NCBI GenBank assembly: GCA_021234155.1
Contig: JAJEKV010000193.1
Span: forward strand, 190,001-254,000
Reading direction: 5' to 3'
DNA: 64,000 nucleotides
Origin: Isoetes taiwanensis
Taxonomy: Eukaryota > Streptophyta > Lycopodiopsida > Isoetales > Isoetaceae
The notes under the pieces are model-generated. The model was not told the DNA's origin. It did no database searches and saw only the letters and a program-made list of their open reading frames with translations. Shown here piece by piece: positions 55,796 through 64,000 of this stretch. The stretch's first letter is position 1. The number at the start of each line of letters is the position of its first letter. The translations under genes and the position numbers were made by a program.

Positions 55796-55965
55796 GCCTG
55801 TAAATAATATGTTGTTTATGATGCTTATTTCTCTAATTTTGATGTTGTACAGATCCTATATGTACATGTTCCTCCCTTACCAGAGCAATCTCAACAATTG
55901 AATTGAAGATTGTGACATTTTGCTTGCATTTTGTACATTGCTATCTATTTGTTGTTAATTGTAAT
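55796..55965. other. spacer between duplicated modules
   Basis: No feature seen. Confidence 0.5.
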
Positions 55966-56868
55966 TGTTTTGTTCAGATCGTGCGTTGTCTCATTTGGTA
56001 TTTTTGTGGGAAAAGGACCACAATGTTCCCCGAGTTAGATAATAAGCACTACTTCATGAGCGATGGTTGGATTACGGTTGTGCAAGAAAATAAAGCTAGG
56101 AAAGAGGAAGCCGAAAAGATTAAGAAACAAAAAGCAAAACAGAAAAAGGTGGAACAAGAAAGAAAAAGAAAGGACAAGGAACTAATTGAGGCATCTAGGA
56201 AGAAAAAGAGAGATGAGAGGGAGACACAAAAGCATGCAGATGTTGAATGGGAGGCTGGCATTAGAGGTTGAGAAGCTTCATATATGGAGCAAATCGACCT
56301 CACATGCCTTTATCTCAACCAAGAGACTTCAATATATCTGCATATTAGATGAGGAGGAGGAGGTTTATGCTCTTGAAGATGAAGAGGCATTTACATGAAC
56401 CTAATGAAGCATTGCCTATGGTCAGAGAAGCATAAAAATACTATCATGTAACTCTGCTCTAATTATTACATTAAACCTCTTTTTATTACTTAGCTAGCAA
56501 AATTCATACCAAGGTTAAAAATAACTAATATTGAAATATTGTGTTTTACAGGGTCTAGACAAGAAAAACAAAGTGAATAATAGTGTCTGTTTGAATTGAT
56601 CAAAACTGTTTTAAAAAAAATTGGTTGTTCAATTTTATGCATACCACCTTCGCAGCCTTCAACGGCCATTGTGGTATTCTATGGGGCTGCCGCCTTAGCC
56701 CTGATGGTACTAGTACCCCCACCATTTTGACACCTCATAACTTGAGGTGAATTTGCCAATTTGGCTAATGACTAGGCTTGACATGGAGGCAAACTCGTTG
56801 GGCATCATGTCATATGGTATGTATAGCCTTCAAGATATTTACAAGGCCGCATTTCCAATTACGCGCTT
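55966..56868 (+). repeat. duplicated module, copy B
   Basis: Matches 54228-55100. Its frame (56022-56271) keeps the longer helix (KARKEEAEKIKKQKAKQ) but stops early at ADVEWEAGIRG because of a one- or two-base loss relative to copy A. Confidence 0.8.
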
Positions 56869-57445
56869 ACCTGTGCAATTCATTTGGGCACTTCCAGCAA
56901 GTTTTTCACCATCTCACCTGCAAGCAAGTCTTCCTCTGACCTGCTAGCAAGTCTTTGAACTTTCGACCTGCCGCCTACTTCGAATTCTCAGAAGCCATCC
57001 CACTTATATCACAAAGATGGTTTGCCACAACAATCCTTGGCTCTCTCTTCACATGCAATCAAAACTCAAAAATTTATTTTCTAATCTATCCTATTCATGA
57101 AGTTGGCGATCGGTCTTCATTTCTTCTTGCAGAGCAGTGCAACAGGGCGTTGACATCAAAATTCTCCTTGGAAGGTAAGAAATCAAATCTCTGCTACAGT
57201 GGGCGATTTTTGCTCAATTAAAACATGACCAAAATACGATCTAGAACTATGATTTTGCTTTGTTTGAAGACTAAAAGTCAGAAAAAAAACTACCAGTTTG
57301 TTTGAATTTGAGCTGAGAATTGATGGGCTATTTTGAGCTGAGAATTGACAGGTTATTTGGGGGATCCAAGGACTTCAAATCGGTGGTCACCAGTGGGCAA
57401 TCAGTCTGCAAAACATCTGGCAGATCACGAGTAATTTTCAGCAGT
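56869..57445 (+). repeat. duplicated interior module, copy B
   Basis: Same sequence as 55278-55795, joined here directly to copy B's ...TTACGCGCTTA end, without the 170-base insert that copy A has. Confidence 0.8.
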
Positions 57446-57555
57446 ATAGAAAATCAGGGCATTTTGATAAATAAAAAAAATATAGAGGTATTTTGATAAA
57501 TTCATTAAAATACAAGGGCATTTTTACAATTTCCTTAAAATTTTCAAAGAAAGTA
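57446..57555 (-). repeat. right arm of the long inverted repeat pair
   Basis: AGGGCATTTTGATAAAT ... ATACAAGGGCATTTTTACAA, complementary to 55150-55258. It ends about 100 bases upstream of the CCT4 start codon. Confidence 0.75.
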
Positions 57556-57653
57556 TGCTTTTTATGTTTTTTTGGCATCCCTGTCATCAAGGACGTGGCT
57601 AACAAATTTGTGTATCTTTTCCGGCGTCTTGGAGGGAGCTAGGTTAAGCAGAT

Positions 57654-59352
57654 ATGGCAGGGCCGATCGCCACTGCAGCGGCGCCCAAGACCGAGAAATA
57701 TGTGGATACAAAGCGCAAGGATGATATCCGTCAAATGAACATAGTTGCAGCAAGAGCAGTTGCAGATGCGGTCCGAACAAGTCTTGGGCCCCGAGGTATG
57801 GATAAAATGCTTTCTACTTCTACCGGAGATGTCATAATCACAAACGATGGTGCTACCATTCTTCAAAAAATGGAGGTCATACAACCTGCTGCTAAAATGT
57901 TGGTCGAGTTGTCTAAAAGCCAGGATATAGTGGCTGGAGATGGCACCACCGGTGTCGTAGTTATTGCTGGTGCTCTGTTAAAACAGTGCCTTTCTTTGCT
58001 TGAAAAGGGAGTTCATCCTACCATTATATCTGATTCTCTATATAAGGCATCCGTGAAGGCTATTGAGGTATTGACATCTATGGCCATCCCTGTGGAGCTT
58101 TCTGATCGTGATTCACTTATCAAAATTGCCAGCACATCTTTGAATAGCAAGGTTGTTAGTCAATATTCATCTCTTTTAGCACCGCTTGCTGTGGATGCCG
58201 TGCTTACTGTGATTGATCCGGCTCGCCCTGATGCTGTTGATTTGCGCGACATCAAGGTTGTGAAAAAACTTGGTGGAACTGTGGATGACACAGAGATGGT
58301 TAAAGGTCTTGTTTTTGATAAGAAGGCAAGTCATGCAGCTGGTGGGCCAACAAGGGTGGAAAATGCCAAGATTGGATTGATTCAGTTTCAGATTTCACCA
58401 CCCAAAACTGACATTGAGCAGAATGTAATAGTTTCAGACTATACCCAAATGGATCGTATACTGAAAGAAGAGAGAAACTATATTTTGGGGATGATCAAGA
58501 AAATCAAAGCCACTGGATGCAATGTTCTTCTGATTCAGAAAAGCATCCTCAGAGACGCTGTCACAGATTTGTCACTTCACTATTTGGCTAAGGCAAAAAT
58601 TTTGGTTGTCAAGGATGTTGAACGGGATGATATAGATTTCATATCAAAGACTTTAAATTGTCTTCCAATTGCAAATATTGAGCATTTTCGAGCCGAAAAG
58701 CTGGGCCATGCAGATTTGGTAGAGGAGGCTCCAGTGGGGGAAGGACGAATATTAAAAATAACAGGCATAAAAAATATGGGCAGAACATTTACGATTGTGG
58801 TTAGAGGCTCAAATCATCTTGTGCTGGATGAGGCAGAAAGAAGCTTACATGATGCCCTTTGCGTTGTCAGATGCCTTGTGAACAAGCGATTTCTTCTTGC
58901 TGGTGGGTCTCCTAATCCTTGTTCCATGTGCCATTTGGCCATAGTTTACTTTTTCTTTAAATTGCTTGGTTGCTGGTATTGTAACATCCTAGTGTTTTAC
59001 AGGTGGTGGTGCACCCGAGATAGAAGTTTGTCGCCAGCTGGGAGCATGGGCAAAATCATTGCATGGGATGGAAAGCTATTGTGCACGAGCTTTTGCTGAA
59101 GCTTTGGAAGTAATTCCATACACATTGGCAGAAAACGCAGGGTTAAATCCCGTTCAAATTGTGACAGAATTGCGAAATCATCATGCAAATGGAGAAGTGA
59201 ACACTGGCATCAATGTTAGGAGAGGACAAATCACCAACATTTTGGAGGAGAACGTTATCCAGCCTTTACTTGTTAGCACAAGTGCTATCACACTAGCCAC
59301 TGAATGTGTGAGGATGATCTTGAAGATTGATGACATTGTTACTGTCAGATAG
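57654..59352 (+). CDS. CCT4: T-complex protein 1 subunit delta (CCT4), two exons, intact
   Basis: Exon 1 is 57654-58902, intron 58903-59002 (GCTG/GTGGGT ... TTTTACAG/GTGG), exon 2 59003-59352; together 532 codons, normal for the family. The ATP-site blocks are [11 protein letters not shown] (43-53), NDGATIL (64-70), GDGTTGVV (95-102) and GGGAPEIE across the splice junction (about 416-423). The C-terminus is [14 protein letters not shown]4 is one of eight paralogous subunits of the cytosolic group II chaperonin TRiC/CCT, which folds actin, tubulin and other proteins with [23 protein letters not shown] and the delta-type sequence [20 protein letters not shown] support delta rather than another subunit. 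The ATG at 57654 (AGATATGGCAG) is the first in frame. The upstream 100 bases are what remains of proximal promoter between the gene and the inverted-repeat element. Confidence 0.97.
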
Positions 59353-60864
59353 AGTGAATGATTTCAACGGTTTTGTAAAACATGTTTTTTGAATTTTATC
59401 TCTGGGACTGCCAACGGCTACCTCTCTCTGTTAAGCATTTTTCTGTGGTTGAAGACACACTATCCTAGTGCGTTGTCTCTTGCTTCATGAGGCCTGCACT
59501 CTCTCTAAGTGCTCTTGCCATGAGCCTGTTTTTCAAAAAATGCCTTTTTCAGTTTCAAATGATGCCATCTTTTGTTGCCTGATGTTTTTTTCACGTCTTC
59601 TAAGTTGAATGTCAAATCCTAAATTAAAGATAGTGCACTTTATTTTGCAGCTACCATCTTGATGTTGATTGAATCGTTGTAGGGAAAAGCAATCTGGAAC
59701 AATCTGGATGATCCTTTTTGTGCCCTGGAAAGTAGATTTTTGAACTTGTTTGGTGATAGCTAGCACCTAATTTGCGGTGATGAAACAAAAGGAATCTGAT
59801 CGCTCGTCCCATTTAGGTTTCCCAATGATGATTTGAGACGCTTCGGTTTAATTCTTTTTGGGAAAAACATGCTAGCCCTTAGATTTTTTTTTCAAAGGTC
59901 ATGTCTGTGCGGCTGAAGATCGTCCCCTTTCTATTTTGGGATACTGATAAGAGCACGTCTGGCTTCATTTGTTGTTGCTTCAAGCTTGGATTCATGTATC
60001 ATACATTGTGTTGTGGAGGATGAAGTTACGACCCTGTTGGTAATTTCATGGTTTAGGGCTTTATGCGGGTTTTACCTTGCCAAATCTAAGTCGGGGGTAG
60101 GATTTGGCGGACGAGCGACTGTGGAAGCAAAGAAGCAATGAATGGTTTAATCATCTAGGTTCGAATCCCATGCTCTGGAATTAACAACTTGAAGCTCTTG
60201 TTGAGTGTTTCTTTTCGTGATTCGCTTTGAATCAGCGCAATATATTGAATAGATTTGGGATTTTGAAGATGGATTTGTCACGAAGAAGGATTGGGACTTA
60301 CATTGACGGAAGTGAGCTTGCAATGTCACCGCTTCTCTGTTGAAACTGGGTTCTCCCTGTACTTTACTTCTCCGCGCCTGCCACACGTATGGCCACAGCG
60401 TTCTCTGTTTTCAATCATTGAAGCAATGAATGGCTGTTGTCTTTTTTTAGAAAACCAATTAGAGTTGAGTTAACCGATTAGAGTTGACTCGTTCCAATGG
60501 CTCAATAATGCCACGTGAAAGAGATCCTTTAGTAGATGAGTTATCTCCAAATTAGGGATGCCAACTTCATTCCAAATCTACCTTGGTGATGATCCACTTC
60601 ACATGTGAATACCTTTTTTTTGTTCTTTGGATTTGCTGTTCGATCACCTAAACATGTCAATTTCACATAAGCATGCCATGCAAGCAAGGGTATTCACATG
60701 GCATTCACATATGTGCATAACCTTGGCCACCAGCCCTAGTTTTCGGGACCAATATAAGCACTGGATCCATTTGGCATGTGTCTAACAGTTATTCATTGTT
60801 GCAGGCATGACCGTAGAGCTAAAGAACCAAAAACCTATTAATGGGGGGAGGGGGTGGGGTGGCC
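59353..60864. other. CCT4 3' flank, no further gene recognised
   Basis: The CCT4 3' UTR should lie just after 59352. No convincing coding sequence follows. Confidence 0.5.
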
Positions 60865-61335
60865 ATTGGCTGCGCGCTTAAGCGCGTAATTGAGAATGCA
60901 GCCATGTAAGTATCCTAAAGGCTATATGACATGATGCCAACGAGTTTGCCTCCATGGCAAGCCTAGTCGTTTGCCAAGTTATCAAATTCACCTCAAGTTA
61001 TGAGGTATCAAATTGGCAGGGGTATTGGTACCATCAGGGCTGCGATGGCAGCCCCATAGGATACCATAATGCCCATTGAAGGCTGCTAAGATGATATGCA
61101 TAAAATTGACCTACTAATTTTTTTAAAAACAGTTTTGATCAATTCAAACAGCAGTATTTGAAAGCATTAATCTGCCATCCACTTTGTTTCTCTTGCCTAA
61201 CCCTGTAAAACACAACATTCCAATATTAGTTAACTCTTAGTGCCTCCCTTTCCCAATAGGGGAAGTGTGGTTTTTGCTATCGATATAATAAAAAAAGGTT
61301 TAATGTAATAAATTGGAGCAGACTTGCATGATATT
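60865..61335 (-). repeat. third, inverted copy of the non-coding part of the duplicated module
   Basis: Minus-strand sense matches 54650-55110: AATTTTATGCATA-type start, GCAGCCTTCAA, GGTACC/ATACCCC, CTCATAACTTGAGGTGAATTT, ATGGAGGCAAACTCGTTGG, ending AATTACGCGCTTAAGCGCGC. It keeps a palindromic end (GCGCGCTTAAGCGCG). Confidence 0.8.
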
Positions 61336-64000
61336 ATTTGCTACCTCTGTAATTAAAAAATGTAGCATTAAATAGTCCAAGCGTATGACATGCTTTCCAA
61401 AAGAGCTAAAGGAGGTCTTTAACAATAAAGGCAGTTGGACCCTCATACAGTTCTTTTGGGCAGTTTGTTTGCTATTTCTTTCAGGCTGTTTGAATACAGG
61501 AGATTCCTTTGGCTTCCAAGCATAAACAAACGATCTTACTACTTTGAAACAAAGAAGTCAAAGAAACAGTAATAACATCATATCCAAGTGCAACAGCACT
61601 GACTGTAGGCTTGGTGAGAAATTGGTACCTTCCATATTATCCAAAATGCCCAAACTACTGTTTTCAATATCAATCCTGACAAGAGCTGCATGCTATATAT
61701 ATATAAGTGTTTTAACACTCCAAGGTGCTGAAATCAAGAAAAACCCTCCCAAAACGTTATTCTTAAACTTCTGTCCATCTTGTACAGTCATAAGATGGCA
61801 TTATCCTCTATATCATCATCACTCAGGGCCATTGTTTTGCTCTTCTTGATTGCTCCTTACACGAGTTCATCTTATTTCCATACATATAGCAACATAGCAG
61901 TAAGAACCTTTGGGATAGACCTAGATCTTTTAATAGGGCTCGGTTCCACAAGTGTAAGAATGCTTGTTTCATCATTATAGGCCTAAATAAAAACATTAAG
62001 AAATGGTGGCGGATAAGGACTTGGTCAACCGAACAGTGACAAACAGTAATTCTTTCATCTAAATCTCCTTGGTTAAATCATGATAGATCCTCCATAAGAT
62101 GTAAATTGATTAGAATGGAATCAGTTGCAGTTATTAGGATCCAAATGGAAAATACTCATCACTAGCAGAACCATAATCTGGCTTTGCTAACATCCAACAT
62201 GTCACAGAGACCATGCATGGTCTTCATAGTATCTTTAAGAATCTAGCCACCATTACTGGACTCTATAAATTCAGAAAGGTCATATAGTGCAGCTAAGAAC
62301 CTTTGAGGTAAAATTCTGAACTGAACAATGGCAACAAGGATTCCTGCAGATACATGCTCAATCAACCAAACTATTAATGACTAGCAGCAAAATCTGCCAT
62401 GAGGATTATTAATTTATTGCTGAAAAGAGCCTGGCACTTCCAAAGCTAGGAGGATGCTACTAGATTATAAATTGTATGTAATCTGATCTCTTAAACTTCA
62501 GCAAGAGTTCATAAAAGTTTTCTCTAAAGCTAGATAACATGAAGAATAAAAGGCTTCCATGGCTCGTTGAACCTAAGTTTTTAAACCTACCTGCTACTAT
62601 TGAATCAATCCTATCTGTTGTCCAGGTCACAAAAGGTCTACTACAGAAGTATGGACCTGAGAGAGTCGTAGCTGTTAGTAATTATTGAGCCTCCAGTGGG
62701 AAATTTTATCTCCAATGGAAATTATGGGAACCTAATGAACAAAATCTGTCCAAAGAAATCATTTATTAACAATAACAGAGATAGTAACTGAGTAAACAGA
62801 GATTACCTTCGGAGAAACTGAATCTTGACAAGAATTGGTTCATGTAAACGAATACAAAGAGATGGATATATTACATTACCATTTTTTTCAACAGAACAAA
62901 CGATTTGTCAAAGAATGCAGCCTCCATCATCGGGCAAGACTCCAGATCATCCAAGTAGCATTCGAAATGCACGTCTATGTGGTTTGAGACGAACGCCTAT
63001 GTGGTCTAGTCGCTGGAGCCTTCAACCTCAATCTATGAAATTTTCAGCGGCATTTTCCACGTCTGCGTTTGGGCTTTTTCCACGTCTGCCAATGGTATTT
63101 TCCACAGCGTACGTGGGACGTGGGCAGCCAATGGCCGCCCTCCCCTAATAAATGTATCAAAGTTTTACTCATTGCTACTTTTAGAAGTGGATATTGTACC
63201 CAGAAATGAAGTATCTAAGGGTTCGGTCACGTGAAGCTGTTGATAGGGCTCCTTCCTTGATAGGGCTTCTTTCTTGTCAATCGTCCAAAATGAAAAGGTC
63301 ACATGCACCCAAGTGACAGGAATGGAGCCCTATTGATAGGGATTTCTTCCCCGGGCTCCTACCCTCGGTTGAAAGGATCCCTGTTGACAGGAATCTGTTC
63401 TTTTTCAATATCTGGTTTGCATTCTTGATCTAGCACCGCAGATTTTGAATCCTTCTGCTGCTGAAAGAAGGAAGAAGGCTTATGCTATCGCCGCTTCTCA
63501 TGTGATCCCAGCACAAGAGAAGTTTTTATGTCAACATGACATAATTGTCATTGACAGGTTCATGTGAACAGACCCCAAGGGTATGTTCCCACGGAACCAA
63601 ATGAACTTTGTTTTTTCCAAGTCCAAGTCTAGGTCGAGCAGTTTCATATAGTAGATTGCATTTAAGGGCAACTGAAATGCAACACCATTTCTGAAAGGTC
63701 CGAACTGGTGCCTTTGTTTTGTCTTTTAGCAGGTCAACCAATGAAGAACGAGTAAGCAATCGACCAAGCAGTCGGTGGAGAAGGAGCAAGCTAGTTTCTC
63801 TGTGCAGAAAAGCACTTCAGTCAGAAAGGAAACATACTCACTTTTTGGCGATCAGGTCAGGCCCATGGAAACATACCATAAGGGTAGTTTTCCATGGGAA
63901 GAGAACCTCCAAGTTCCTTGAAGGTCAAAACGGAACTTCTGGCATTCAGCATTCACATGAGTACCTTACTTGGGTGGGCTCATGTTTAGAACCTCCCTTG
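61336..64000. other. no gene recognised
   Basis: AT-rich to about 62800, then more mixed. Frames at 61544-61849, 62825-63148 and 63526-63789 have no recognisable motif. Short direct repeats (TTGATAGGG) occur at 63240-63340. Confidence 0.5.

Noticed and set aside
56049-56303. Minus-strand ORF rich in Ser/Phe
   Set aside because: Antisense of the Lys/Glu-rich helix in module copy B.
60158-60170. GGTTCGAATCC, a perfect B box on the plus strand
   Set aside because: No matching A box, T stem or acceptor stem can be drawn, so no tRNA is called.
62825-63148. 107-codon plus-strand ORF
   Set aside because: No motif and non-gene-like composition.

Overview
The window looks like nuclear DNA of a land plant with a large, repeat-rich genome. 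Coding regions are split by GT-AG introns, Ty1/copia, solo-LTR and LINE sequences dominate, and the recognisable host genes are plant housekeeping genes: CCT4, a Nudix/metallo-beta-lactamase protein, phospholipid N-methyltransferase, cytosolic-type GAPDH and purple acid phosphatase. There is no organellar or bacterial signature. A seed-free vascular plant or a gymnosperm seems likeliest from the mix of decayed elements, but that is a guess.

Layout. 1-1.7 kb: the 3' part of a copia element running in from the left edge. It abuts a decayed minus-strand gene (1.7-4.4 kb) with a helix-turn-helix-like N-terminus, a cysteine cluster and a DDE-like acidic/His core. 4.7-5.3 kb: small tandem duplications. 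5.8-7.3 kb: a decayed gene for a HUH (Rep-type, single-tyrosine) endonuclease, minus strand. 7.9-8.5 kb: a frameshifted PGG-domain membrane protein. 12-13.3 kb: a decayed coiled-coil/RING-like gene. 16.0-16.7 kb: a GAPDH pseudogene abutting the last exon of a phospholipid N-methyltransferase gene. 17053-21655: a very young copia insertion (two 177-bp LTRs that read as identical, 5-bp target duplication ATCAG) that nevertheless carries internal deletions. 22946-23985: a solo LTR with a 4-bp target duplication GATC. 29.3-33.4 kb: an apparently intact 11-exon gene for a 485-residue Nudix-like/metallo-beta-lactamase protein. 35.5-36.4 kb: LINE 3' ends in opposite orientations. 38.4-42 kb: a coiled-coil exon and a decayed hAT-like gene. 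42.5-47.6 kb: LINE pieces, including a near full-length element with ORF1, endonuclease, reverse transcriptase and Cys/His C-terminus. 48.4-48.9 kb: a purple acid phosphatase pseudogene. 51.8-52.4 kb: a frameshifted FCP1-like HAD gene. 52.8-53.1 kb: an array of about 30-bp palindromes. 54.2-57.6 kb: duplicated modules with inverted repeats, ending about 100 bp before an intact two-exon CCT4 gene (57654-59352). 59.4-64 kb: mostly unannotated, with an inverted third copy of the duplicated module at 60.9-61.3 kb.

Only CCT4 and the metallo-beta-lactamase gene look fully functional. The copia element looks recently mobile, but its own polyprotein is broken, so it was probably moved in trans or was damaged after insertion. 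Nearly everything else is a graveyard of host-gene fragments and elements. The most unusual relics are the HUH endonuclease pseudogene, the DDE-like gene, the LINE whose ORF1 and ORF2 share a frame across one UAG, and the palindrome array.

All calls come from reading the sequence by eye; family assignments rest on recalled motifs, not on searches.
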